A stretch of DNA of 64,000 nt, from NCBI GenBank assembly GCA_021442155.1, contig JAKCPB010000355.1:407584-471583 (forward strand), read 5' to 3'. Every line of letters begins with the position of its first letter. Position 1 is the first letter of the stretch. Shown piece by piece: positions 1 through 10,984 of this stretch. The position numbers and the translations under genes were made by a program. The notes under the pieces were generated by a model that was not told the DNA's origin, made no database searches, and saw only the letters and a program-made list of their open reading frames with translations. The stretch comes from Cymbidium sinense. Taxonomy: Eukaryota; Streptophyta; Magnoliopsida; Asparagales; Orchidaceae.

Positions 1-979
1 TAAGGTTTAAAGTTTAGGGTTTAGGGTTGTAGGTTTAGGGTTGGGTTTAGGGTTTGGGTTAGTTTTGGGTTTAGTGTAGGGGTTTTTTTAATTTTTTATT
101 TTTAATTTCTTAATTATTTTAAAATTAAGTAAACTCGTAGGTTTAAGTATTTTAGTTTTTATATTTTAATTTATTTTAGGGTTTAGGTTTTATTTTTAGA
201 TTTAGGTTTAGGTTTTAATTTTATTTCTTTAGGTTTAGGTTTTAGGTTTTATTTTAGGATTATTTTTAGGTTTTATTTTTTAGTTTAGGTGTAGGCTTAT
301 TTTTAGTTTATTTTATTTTATTTAGGGTTTTGGTTTAGGTTTAGGTTTAATTTATTTTAGGTTTAGGTTTAGTTTTATTTATTTTAGTTTAGGTTTAGGT
401 TTTTTTTAGTTTAGGGTTTAAATTTTATTATTTATTTATTTTTAGGTATATTTTTTAGGTTTAGGTTTTTATTTAGTTTTTGTTTTATTTTATTTTAGGT
501 TTATTTTATTTTTATTTTAGGTTTAGTTTTTATTTTATTTAGGTTTTATATTTTTTTGTTTAGTTTAGGTTAATATTTATTTTATTTTAGTTTAGTTTTT
601 ATTTTTTATTTTATTCTTTTTTTATGTTTAGGTTTAAATTTAATTTTTATTTTATTTTATTTTAGGTTTAAGTTTTTTTATTTATTTTATTTTTAGGTTT
701 TATTTAGTTTATGTTTAGGTTTTTAGCTTTTTAGGGTTTAGAGTTTAGGGTTTAGGGTTAGTTGAAGGTTTAGGGTTTAGGGTTTTGGGTTTAGGGTTTG
801 GGGTTTAGGGTTTAGGGTTTAGGGTTTAGGTTAGGGTTTAGATTTAGGGTTTAGGTTTTAGGGTTTAGGGTTAGGGTTTAGGGTTTAGGGTTAGTTTAGG
901 GTTTTTTAGGGTTTAGGGTTTAAGGTTTAGGTTTTAGTCTAGGTTGGTTTTAGTTTTGTGCTTAGGGTTTTGGGTATTT
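1..979 (+). repeat. Telomere-like array, segment 1
   Basis: TTTAGGG-derived sequence with the G-rich strand on +. Positions 1-75 and 725-960 are fairly clean TTTAGGG with variants such as TTTGGG. Positions 80-720 are a T-rich degenerate block of TTTATTTTAG and GGTTTAGG strings with almost no C. The marker AATTAAGTAAACTCGTAGG at about 123 recurs throughout the array and starts each T-rich block. No gene is visible. The repeat type is the plant (Arabidopsis-type) telomere sequence, but the degeneracy and the length argue for an interstitial or subtelomeric satellite rather than a working chromosome end. Confidence 0.9.
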
Positions 980-1472
980 TTTTAATAGAGAAAAATTTCA
1001 TATTCAACATTTCTTCTTTTCGATTTCATCTACCAAGTAACACAACAAGTTTTCTAAGACATAAGCGACGACATAGATAAAAAATGAGCGCACATAGTGG
1101 AAATAAAAAACCCTAGATAACTAGAACTGTCTCTACTGTAAAGACATAGTTCCATAGCGGTAGGTCGGCCGTTCTTCAATTTCTCCAGTTCTAATCAGAA
1201 ACACCGACCTCTCGAGTAGTGGGATCCACCATCATATCCCCAATCTCTCCCTTCTCCCCTACCATAGTTGTAACCTCCATCACTCCTCCTGCTTCCATAA
1301 CCACCACTGCTCACCACCTCCAAATCCACCACCTCCATATCCACCAGCACCTCCAAATCCCTCACCACCACTATGATAACCACCACCTCTGCCTTCGCCT
1401 CCACTGCCAGATCTAGACTGAGCATGGTTGTCGTTGATGTTCTTGCCATCAAGGTTCTACCCATTCTTAGGG
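980..1472 (-). pseudogene. Glycine-rich RNA-binding protein 3' fragment, copy 1
   Basis: On the minus strand, from 1,460 downward, a frame reads NLDGKNIN, then HAQSRSGSGGEGRGGG and further Gly/Tyr-rich sequence. This matches the end of the RRM (the LDGRNITVNEAQSR region) and the Gly-rich tail of plant GRP7/GRP8-type RNA-binding proteins. About 200 bases of conserved 3' UTR follow, down to 983, next to a T7 run on + that may be a poly(A) remnant. The 5' part, including most of the RRM, is missing. The break falls just before GAATGGG, fused to CCCTAA repeat, and a TAG follows directly where a Gln or Lys codon is expected. The functional parent would bind RNA. This copy cannot make it. Confidence 0.85.
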
Positions 1473-4124
1473 TTTAAGTTTATTTTTAATTTATTTAGTT
1501 ACCTTAGGTTTAGGTTTAGGGTTTGGGGTTTAGGGTTTAGGGTTTAGGGTTAAGGTTTAGGGTTTAGAGTTTAACATTTAGGGTTTAGGGTTTTGGGATT
1601 TATGCTTTTAGGGTGTCGGGTTTAGGATTAGGGTTTAGGTTTGAGGTTTTAGGGTTTAGGGTTGTAGGTTTAGGGTTTAGGGTTAGTTTTTGGGTTTAGG
1701 GTTTAGGATTTATGGTTTAGGGTTTTTCTATTTTTAAATTAAGTAAACTAGTAGGTTTTGGTTTATTTAGTTTAATTTTTATTTATTTTAGTTTATTTTA
1801 TTTATTATTTTTATTTAAGTTTATTTTTTATTTAGTTTAGTTTATTTATTTTAGGTTTTTAATTTTAGTTTAGGTTTTTTTATTTTAGTTTATATTTTAG
1901 GTTTAGGTTTTTTTAGTTGAGTTTTATTTTTATTTTATTTTCAGGTTTAGATTTTATTTTTTATTTTTAGGTTTAGGTTTATGTTTCTATTTTATTTCTT
2001 TAGGTTTAGGTTTTAGGTTTTTATTTTAGGTTTATTTTTAGGTATTATATTTTAGTTTAAGTTTAGGTTTAATTTTAGTTTATTTTATTTTATTTAGTTC
2101 AGGTTTAGGTTTATGTTTAATTCACTTTATGTTTAGGATTAGGTTTTATTTATTTTAGTTTAGGTTTAGGTTTATTTTATTTTATTTATTTTATTTTTAT
2201 TTTAGGTTTAAGTTTTTTTTAGTTTAGGGTTTAGTTTTTTTAGATTTTATTTTTAAGTTTATTTTTTAGGCTTAGGTTTTATTTAGTTATTTTTTAATTT
2301 TATTTTAGTTTTATTTTATTTTTTTTTATATTTAGATTTTATTTTATCAAGGTTTTTTATTCTTAGGTTTATTTTATTTTTTAGTTTAGTTTAGGTTTTT
2401 TCTTTATTTAATTTTAGCTTATTTTTATTTTCTTTATTTTTTTTAGGTTTAAGTTTAGGTTTTAATTTAGGTTTTATTTAATTTAATATAATTTATTTTA
2501 TTTAGGTTTAGGTGTTTATATTTATTTTATTTTTTAGGATTTAGTTTAGGGTTTAGGGTTTAGGGTTTTAGGGTTTAGGGTTTTAGGGTTTAGGGTTAGG
2601 GTTTAGAGTTTAGGGCTTAGGGTTTAGTGTTTAGGGTTTAGGGTTTAGGGTTTTTAGGGAATAGGGTTTAGGGTTTTTTGGAATAGGGTTTAGGGTTTTG
2701 GTTTTAGGGCTAACTTAGGGTTTTGGGTTAGTTTAGGGTTTACGATTTTATGGTTTAAGATTTAGGGTTTAATGTTTAGGGTTTAGGGTTTTACGGTTTA
2801 AGGTTAGGGTTAGGCCTTAAAGTTTAGGGTTTAGGGTTTAGGGTTATCTGTTAAGGATTTAGGGTTTAAGGTTTAGGGTTTATGGATAATTTAGTGTTTA
2901 GGGTTTAGGATTGTAGGTTGTAGGTTTAGGGTTTTGGGTTTTGGGTTAGTTTATGGATTTAGGGTTTGGGGTTTAGGGTTTAGGATTTAGGGTGTAGGGT
3001 TTAGGGTTTATTTTAAAAAAAGAAAATTTAATAAATAGTGGTTTAGGTTTATTTTATTTTAGTTTATTATATTTTTTATTTTTATATTTAGGTTTATTTT
3101 TTCTTTTTATTTAGTTTAGTTTATTTATTTTAGGTTTATTTACATTAGTTTAGGTTTATTTATTTTAGTATATTTTTTAGGTTTAGGTTTAGGTTTATGT
3201 TTATTTGTTAGTTTAGTTTTAGTTTTATTTTATATTTTAGGATTAGGTTTTATTTTTCATTTTTAGTTTTAGTTTTAGGTTTTTATTTTCTTTTTTTAGG
3301 TTTAGGTTTTAGGTTTTAATTTTAGGTTTTATTTTTTAGTTTAGGTTTAGGTTTATTTTTAGTTTAATTTATTTTATTTAGGTTTAGGTTTAGGTTTAGG
3401 TTTAGTTTATTTTAGGTCTAAGTTTAGGATCTACTTATTTTAGTTTAGTTTATTTTAGTTTAGGTTTAGGTTTATTTTTTTTTTTTTTAGGTTTATTTTT
3501 TTGGTTTAGGTTTTTATTTAGTTTTTTTATTTTATTTTATGTTTATTTTATTTTTTTAGTTTAGTTTAAATTTTTATTTTAGTTTAGTTTTTATATTTTA
3601 TTATATTTTATTTTATTTTGGTTTAAATTTTTGTTTAGGTTTACTTTATTCTTATTTTAGGTTTATGTTTTTTAGTTTAGGGTTTAAGTTTTATTTTTTT
3701 ATTTATTTTTAGGTTTATTTGTTAGGTTTAGGTTTTTATTTAGTTTTTTTATTTGACTTTTGGTTTATTTTATTTTTATTTTAGGGTTTTAGTTTTTATT
3801 TAGGTTTTTTAATTTTTAGTTTAGTTTAGGTTTTATTTTATTTTATTTTAGTATAGTTTTTAATTTTAATTTAATTTGTTTAGGTTTAGTTTTAGCTTTA
3901 AGTTTAGGCTTTTATTTTATTTTATTTTTTATTTTATTTTGGTTTAGGTTTTTTATTTATTTTATTTTTTAGGTTTTATTTAGTTTAGGTTTAGGTTTTT
4001 GGCCTTTTAGAGTTTTGGGTTTTGGGTTAGGGTTTAGGTTTAGGGTTTAGGGTTTAGGGGTTAGTGTTTAGGTTTTAGGTCTAGGGTTCAGGATTTAGTT
4101 TAGGTTTAGGGTTTTTGATTTTAT
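1473..4124 (+). repeat. Telomere-like array, segment 2
   Basis: Two sub-blocks of the composite satellite. TTTAGGG-rich stretches lie at about 1,490-1,735 and 2,530-3,015, each followed by a T-rich block that starts near a marker (AATTAAGTAAACTAGTAGG at about 1,737 and a variant near 3,025). A short TTTAGGG stretch at 4,010-4,110 leads into the next gene fragment. Nothing coding is visible. The + strand is very poor in C throughout. Confidence 0.9.
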
Positions 4125-4532
4125 TTTTAATAGAGAACAAATTCAGATTCAACATTTCTTCTTTCAATTTCATCAACCAAGTAGCACACCAAGTTTTCTA
4201 AGACACAAGCGATGACATGTATAAAAAAGGAACACGCCTAGAGCAAATCAAAAACCCTAGATAATTAGAACCATCTTTACTATAAAAACACAGTTCCATA
4301 AGCAGCAGATCGGATCAGCCATTCTTCAGTTTCTCTAGTTCCCATCAGAACCACCTTGACCTCTCGAGTACCGGGATCCACCATCATATCTCCGATCTCT
4401 CCCTCTACCACCACCATGGTTGTAACTTCGCTCCTCCTCCATAACCACCACTACTCGACCACTACCTCCATATCCACCGGTCAGGTGAACCAGTTGGCGG
4501 TGATGTTCCCCATCAAGGTTCTTCCCATTCTT
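4125..4532 (-). pseudogene. Glycine-rich RNA-binding protein 3' fragment, copy 2
   Basis: Same fragment as the copy at 980-1,472. It has the shared 3' UTR block (AACATTTCTTCTTTCAATTTC on + at about 4,152, and the AAAACCCTAG segment) and the same abrupt join to TTAGGG at 4,530, with NGKNLDG readable on minus. The Gly-rich segment is shortened by a deletion of roughly 90 bases relative to copy 1, so only a short degenerate Gly-rich stretch remains. Not functional. Confidence 0.8.
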
Positions 4533-5773
4533 AGGGTTTAGTTTTAGGTTTATTATGTTTTAGGGTTTAGGTTTATTTTTAGTTTATTTAGTTACTTTAG
4601 GTTTAGGTTTAGGGTTTGGGGTTTAGGTTTAGGGTTTAGGGTTAGGATTTATGGTTTAGGGTTTAGGGTTTATGGTTTACGGCTTTAGGGTTTATGCTTT
4701 TAGGATTTAATGTTTAGGGTTTAAGGTATTTTAGGGTTTAGGGTTTAGGGTTTTTTAGCATTTAGGGTTTAGGGTGTTTTAGGATTTAAGGTTTAGGGTT
4801 TACGGTTGTAGGTTTAGGGTTTAGGGTTTAGGATTTAGACTTTAAGGCTTTTTTAAAAAAGAAATTAAGTAAATGAGTAGGTTTAGGTTTATTTAGTATA
4901 TTTAGTTTATTTTCTATTTATTTTAGTTTACTTTATTTTTTATTTTTATTTTGGTTTATTTTTTAAGGTTATTTAACTTAGTTTATTTATTTTAGGTTTA
5001 TTTATTTTTGTTTACATTTTATTTTAGTTTATTTTTAGGTTTAGGTTTATTTTTTAGTTGAGTTTTATTTTTATTTTATTTTTTTGGTTTAGTTTTTATT
5101 TTTTATTTTTAGGTTTAGGTTTAGGGTTTTATTTTATTTTTTTAGCTTTAGGTTTTAGATTTTTATTTTAGGTTTATTTTTAGTTTTCATTTTTTAGTTT
5201 AGGTTTAGGGTTATTTTAGTTTATTTTATTTTATTTAGTTTAAGTTTAGGTTTATTTCATTTTATTTATTTTATTTTTATATTATGTCTAGGTTTTTTTT
5301 TAGTTTAGGGTTTAGGTTTTATTTATTTATTTATTTTTAGCTTTATTCTTTTAGTTTAGGTTCTTATTTGGTTTTCATTTTATTTTATTTTAGGTTTATT
5401 TTATTTTTATTTTACATTGAGTTTTTTTATTTAGGTTTTTTATTCTTAGGTTTATTTTATTTTTTTAGTTTTAGGTTTTATTTATTTTAGTTTAGTTTTT
5501 ATTTTTTATTTTATATTTAGGTTTTGGTTTAGGTTTTAGTTTAGGTTTTTATTTTATTTTATTTATTTATTTATTTTATTTTTAAGTTTTATTTAGTTTA
5601 GGTTTAGGTTTTTAGGTTTTTAAGTTTTTAGGTTTTAAGGTTTAGGGTTTAGGGTTTAGGGTTTTAGGGTTTAGGGTTTAGGGTTAGGGTTTATGGTTTA
5701 GGGTTTATGATTTAGTGTTTAGGCTTTAAGCTTTAGGGTTTAGGATTTAGGGTTTTGGGTTTATAGTTTACAA
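4533..5773 (+). repeat. Telomere-like array, segment 3
   Basis: TTTAGGG-rich at about 4,600-4,850, then the marker AAATTAAGTAAATGAGTAGG at 4,860, a T-rich C-poor block to about 5,620, and a TTTAGGG-rich end at 5,630-5,770. It is interrupted at 5,774 by the poly(T) end of LINE 1. No gene. Confidence 0.9.
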
Positions 5774-5780
5774 TTTTTTT

Positions 5781-6880
5781 GGTAAAAAGGGGTATTTTTT
5801 TACCAAAAGAAAAGGATACAACATCCTTAAAGGGGATAAATCTCAAAGACTACTGCTCAAATATATACCAAAAGACCTAAAGAGAAAAATCCCCTAACTA
5901 ATATAAAAGAAAAGGAAAAGGAAAACTAAGAAAAGAACAATAACAGCAAAGAATCCCTGAGCAGGTCAGCATACCACCTGAAGAGACCCAAGTGTAAATG
6001 AAGGAAACCTGCAAGAAAATACTAAAGTAGAGAATAGCACAATTAAAAGAAAAATAAACAGAGAAAGAGAAATGAAAGAAAAGCCAAAGAAAAGGCTCAA
6101 GCTCATCCTAAACATTAGAAGGGCAACAAAAATTTGTGAAAAAAACTCGAAGAGTAGATCAAAAATGCTACCAACCAACAAAAGAGTAAACATCTTAGCC
6201 ATCATAGCCTACAAACCTCACAAAGGCACTCAGCACACACCAATAACCAATCTAAAAGATCTAAATACCTAAAATGGAAGAACAACAATAAAGTCACCAG
6301 CCAAATGGGCAACAATAGAAAAAACTAAGCCAAAAAAACATTCAAACAACCATCATCAACCACCCAAAACTAGTAGGAGTAAGAAACAAAGTCAAGGAGG
6401 AAAGACTAGAAACAAGGGGAGAAGAGAAGCAACCGAAGCTCACCAACTCAACAACTACAACAATAAAAGACCATAGCAACCAAAATAAGTAACAACACAA
6501 CCACCAAAAGAAGGAAAGCGGACACACCCAAAATCAAACCAACCAAATAAAGGAAATAGAGAAGGAATAAACTCAACCAACATCACATCCAAAGAAGGGC
6601 ACCCAAAACCAGGAAGCTCAAGGAGACCAACCAAAAGCCACCAAAGAAAGCCAAAACCAATCAGCAAAAAAATAAACCACAAGAGATACCACAATAAAAG
6701 TGGGAACATGATCGACAATAGCCACAACCAAAATAGCCACATTCCAACCTATAAAATACAAGAATAAAATAAGAACATAAAACAAGAAAGAAAAAAGCCA
6801 AAAAGAACCAACAAACCAAAACCACCAGAAGCTACCAAACTAAAGCCCCAAGAAAACCACCAATAGAAAAGAAAGAAAAA
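5781..6880 (-). other. LINE 1 long 3' untranslated region
   Basis: About 1.1 kb between the end of the RNase H remnant and the poly(A) remnant. On + it is A-rich with many CCAACC and AAACCA strings, so the sense (minus) strand is rich in T and TTGG. Reading frames here translate into low-complexity hydrophobic strings and are not credible genes. The segment around 6,150-6,220 matches the same region of LINEs 2, 3 and 4 and is conserved across all four elements. Confidence 0.6.
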
Positions 6881-6882
6881 AA

Positions 6883-8030
6883 CTAATAAAATCTAATATA
6901 AGGAAAATCAGATTTATCTAAATTAGACAACCCTCTTAATTGCTTAGGAATATTTGCATTTGTAAATAAAGTAAAATCAGGGAGATTACACCCCAAACTA
7001 GCTACTCTTAAAATATGAGTAATTTTAAAAGAAAGTTTAGAGATAATAGCTTTAATATTTCTAATTAAATAAAAAAGCTCAACATTACCCTTATGGTTAG
7101 AATTGATCATATCAACAACCATCTTAGCATCAGATTCCAACCAAATAGTATGAAAATTTATATCCAAACAAAGCTTAAGAGCATGATAAACAACCATCAA
7201 TTCAAAAAAAAAATAACAAAATTAGTAGAGAGAGTGGAAAAAAGCCAAGATAACATTCTCATGATTATTTCTAAAATACCACCACAACCCGACTTGTTTA
7301 TGTAGAGCCATCATATTAATTTTAATACAACAATTAAGAGGCTTAATCCAATGAATAATTTTATAATCAGGAGATGAGTCACAATAAGGAAAATTGATAC
7401 TCAATTTAGAGGCAACAAACTTGCAACCTCTAAAATTAGTACCATTAAGAAGAGCAGCCATATGCAAAAAAAAAAATCTTATCTTTAGTCCTAGCAATAA
7501 TCCTCTTATGATTCATAAGCACATTACGATGCTTAGCATCATTTCTGTCAAGACAAATAAACCAAATCAAAGTAACAACCACCAGAATTTTGATATGCCC
7601 TTTAAAGTGTTAAGAAAATAAGAGTCAAGAAGTTGCATTAAAGTTAAATTACCATTAAAATAGCTTAATTTAAATAAATCCTCATACCAACCCCAAACTT
7701 TAGAGGCAATGGCACCATTAACAAAAACATGACTAACCTTCTCAATACAAAAGCAACATATGCATTTAGAGGGTAGATGAAAACCTTTGTCCAAAAGTAA
7801 AGAATCAACACCAATATAATCCCTTAAAATTCTCCACCCAAGAATAGAAAAAGTAGGAATAATATTATTCCAAATTTTAAGAAAAACATGAGAACAGGAA
7901 TTTTAACTCTAATATAGTGCCAAGTATTTTTAAAAGAAAGTTCTCCATTACTAGAAATTTTGAAAAGAATTTGATCCAAAATTACCATCAATAGGAATAT
8001 TAATAATATTATTACTAATGAAATCAAGAA
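6883..8030 (-). pseudogene. LINE 1 zf-RVT and RNase H region, broken
   Basis: At 7,567-7,794 the minus frame has LPSKCICCFCIEKVSHVFVNG, the Cys-rich zf-RVT signature found downstream of plant LINE reverse transcriptases. At 6,883-7,200 comes the RNase H half with an IWLESDAKMVVDMI-like stretch holding the third acidic residue. The first catalytic Asp motif (N-T-D-G-S) is disrupted by a one-base loss near 7,310, and the final H-E-G-N-x-x-A-D motif is degraded to RVASLGCNLPD. RNase H would remove the RNA strand during cDNA synthesis. This copy is dead. Confidence 0.8.
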
Positions 8031-8479
8031 TTAAATCATTTAAAATAGAGAAATTCCATTCACCATTATAAATAAAATGACTAACTTTCAAAGAAAAAGT
8101 AGAGTGAGTATTAAGCAAAGAATCAATGGAAAAATCCCCATCCAGTTATTTTTCCAAAAGAAAGAAGATCCATTATTAATACTCCAAAAAAATGAGAGGT
8201 TCTGCTTTCCATTTAATATCACAAAGCTGTTTTCAAACAATAGAGTCACCATGTTTATAATTGCAAATTAAAGGATGCTTACCTTTGCAATAGTGAAATT
8301 TCATGAATTTAGCCCAAAGACTTTCATTTTTTGAAAATTCTACAAAGTTTATAAGAAAAACATTAGTGGAATCCATCAAAGATCTACTTACTACCTTCAT
8401 AAATAGTACCACACATATTAGACCAAGAAGTTCAATGAAGCCTTTTGGCCGAATTCTAGAGCCCCAAAAAACTTATTAA

Positions 8480-9990
8480 AAGTCTTTCAATCTAATAAAA
8501 TAAGGGAAGTAGGAACAATATTAAGCAACAAGTAAAAAGCAAGAGAATAAACAATACTTTTAATAACAATTAACGTACCACAAGAAGATAAAAAATGAAA
8601 TTCAAGGGTAGAAATTTTATTTTCAATATTATGAATTACCTCATCATATAGATGTGATCTTATATGGCCACAATATAAAGGGGAGCCTAAATATTTAATA
8701 GGAAGATTTTCATGAGAAAAACTAGTGATATCCTTTATTTTAATAATTCTATGAACATAAATAGAAGTAGAAGTGATAAAACAACTTTTTTGAGTACTAA
8801 TCAAAAGGCCACTTTCCTTTTCAAATTTATTTAAAAATCCTTAAGCTTTTTAACATATTGTAACGAGCCATTACAAAAAAAATTATGAAATCATTAGAAA
8901 TGATTAAGTGAGAGATAGCCAAACCACCAAGATTCCTAAAATACATACTAGAATTCTTCTAAAAAAAGATTAAGCCAATGAGACAAATATTCAACCATAA
9001 TAATAAAAAGCGACGGAGAAAGAGGCTCACCTTGTCTTATACCTTGAGAGGAATTAAAGAAACCAAAGTTTTTACCATTGATAACTAATGAAAACCAAAC
9101 ATTTCTAATTAAATTGTTAACCAAAGAGGTAAAATGATTAAAAAAATAAAATAAAGTAAGAATGCCATTAAGAAAATCCCAAGAAATGTTATCATAGGAA
9201 TTGGTGATGTCAAGCTTAAAAAGTAAATTGCCACCTTTAGTTTTAACATTCAAATCATGAATCAATTTTGAGCAAGCAAGATGTTATCCAAAATAGTTCT
9301 ACCTTTCACAAAGCTAGTTTGATTAGGTGAGATAATCTTAGGAAGAAACTACTAAGCCTATTAGTCAAAATTTTAGAATTCAATTTATTGATAAAATTAG
9401 AAAGACTAATAGGTCTAAAGTCATTTCGAAAGTCAACATTATCTTTCTTAGGAATAAGAATAATAGAAGTGCTAGTAAAATATGTTGAAATAGAATTCCC
9501 TTGAAAAAAAATCTTTAACAACATCAACAAGATCAATTTTAGTAATAAACCAAGCTTTTTAAAAGAATAAAGTAGTGTAACCATCCGACCCTGCAATATA
9601 ATCTGCATTCATACCATTAAGAATATTAAAAGTTTCCTCATCAGAAGGAGGAGCAACCAAGCGCTCATTATCATCAGTAGACATAATAGAAGGGATGATA
9701 GAGGGATTTGATAAATGCACAAGTTGATAATTTTTGTTTGAAAGATCATTAAAATAATTAAGAGCAGAAACAAATATATCCTCTTTTTTGGTAAGATAAG
9801 AACCATCAAAGTTCTTGATTTCATGAATGTGACCAAGAACTCTCCTTTCAATTACTGAAGCATGAAAATATTTAGTGTTTCTTTCCCCCTCAGAAAGATG
9901 CTTAGAGGCAGTTTTTTGTCACCAATAAGTCTCCTCTATATCCTGAAACTTAATGAGATCATCTTTAGTTTTAGCGAGATTAAAACAGAA
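8480..9990 (-). pseudogene. LINE 1 reverse transcriptase, broken
   Basis: Recognised from consecutive minus-strand blocks. At 9,306-9,608 are the fingers (TSIILIPKKDNVDF, then FRPISLSNF). At 8,948-9,265 are FKLDITNSYDNISW and GIRQGEPLSPSLF. At 8,487-8,804 is LPIKYLGSPLYCG of the thumb region. The catalytic box near 8,900 reads SNDFIIF instead of the usual ADD, so the first Asp of the pair is Asn. Blocks are separated by frameshifts and stops. Order and motifs are those of L1-type LINE reverse transcriptases. Confidence 0.87.
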
Positions 9991-10229
9991 AGAAAAATCA
10001 GTAATAACAAGTTCTTCAAAATCTTTCACCTTTGTTCCATATTCTTGATATTATCAAAAATATTTTTAAAGCACTTTTTATTCCACCAAGTTATATTATG
10101 CTTAAGCCTTTTAAGATTAAGCCAAAATCTCATCATACCAAATCGATCATCGAGAAAGAGGAGCACACCAATTTTAAGTAATAACATCAAGAAAACTTTT
10201 ATTTTGTAGACACATATTTTGAAAACAAA

Positions 10230-10915
10230 AAATTTTAATGACATTATTGTTATGAACAACATCCTTAATAGAAATCAAAAGAGGGGCATGATCCAAGAGA
10301 GTTCTACTAAGATGCTCCACTGAAGTTAAAGGCCAACGGTTTAACCAATAATTATTAAATAAAGAACAATCCAACCATTGCTACAATCTATGATTATTCC
10401 AAGTAAATTGAGAACCAATGAAACCAACATCATGAAGATTACAAACCAAATTCATATTTACAAATTGTTCCATTGAATGTAAATTCGGCAAAGAACCCCT
10501 TTCTTTCATTCAAAGAAAGGACCGTATTGAAATCCCCACCAACAATCTAAGAATCATTAACAATAGAAGAAAAATTAGATAATTGATCCCAAGGAATTCT
10601 CCTCTCTAACTTATTACAAGCAGCATAAACAAAAGAGCCAAAAGCATGATAATCACCAAATAATTTTACACATTAATAATTTGATGAAAATCACTAATAA
10701 CATTAATAGAAGAGAATTATTCCAAAATAACCAAATCTTATTATTTCTATTGAAATAAAATTGCTAAAACCAATCACCGCCTTATTTTAGATGAAAAAAA
10801 TAAGAGGTTCAAGAATAACCAAAAGACCAACTTTATAAATTCTATAAAGATTCCTAATTCTATTTCTAACAGCAAGAGTACCAATGCCCCTCACATTCCA
10901 AATAAGAAAGTTAAA
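10230..10915 (-). pseudogene. LINE 1 APE-type endonuclease, broken
   Basis: On minus from about 10,912 a frame reads NFLIWNVRGIGTLAVRNRIR, the N-terminus of plant LINE endonucleases of the exonuclease III/APE family. Near 10,530 comes VGGDFNTV, the conserved G-D-F-N block, followed by a typical NERKG. The domain end and linker towards the reverse transcriptase lie near 10,230. In a live element this enzyme nicks target DNA to prime reverse transcription. In-frame stops (for example just before VGGDFN) disable it. Confidence 0.8.
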
Positions 10916-10984
10916 CATTAATTTTTATTAGGCAAAGAAGATGAAGAAGATTTAGTAGATCTAAAAACTTTTGGAGGATAATTT

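Noticed and set aside
1..960. A functional chromosome-end telomere at the left edge.
   Set aside because: The repeats are degenerate, run in the orientation that would put the chromosome end to the right, and continue past gene fragments and LINEs into unrelated DNA. They are interstitial or subtelomeric.
1219..1416. Plus-strand frames over the gene fragments (also 4,356-4,541 and 15,902-16,190), rich in His, Thr, Ser and Pro.
   Set aside because: They are antisense shadows of the Gly-rich coding on the minus strand; the minus reading matches a known protein family.
5966..6742. Minus frames rich in Phe, Leu and Trp in LINE 3' regions (also 16,723-17,280, 25,503-27,286, 39,436-40,098), resembling membrane proteins.
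   Set aside because: They are translations of T-rich simple sequence, overlap each other in several frames, and are not shared between related elements.
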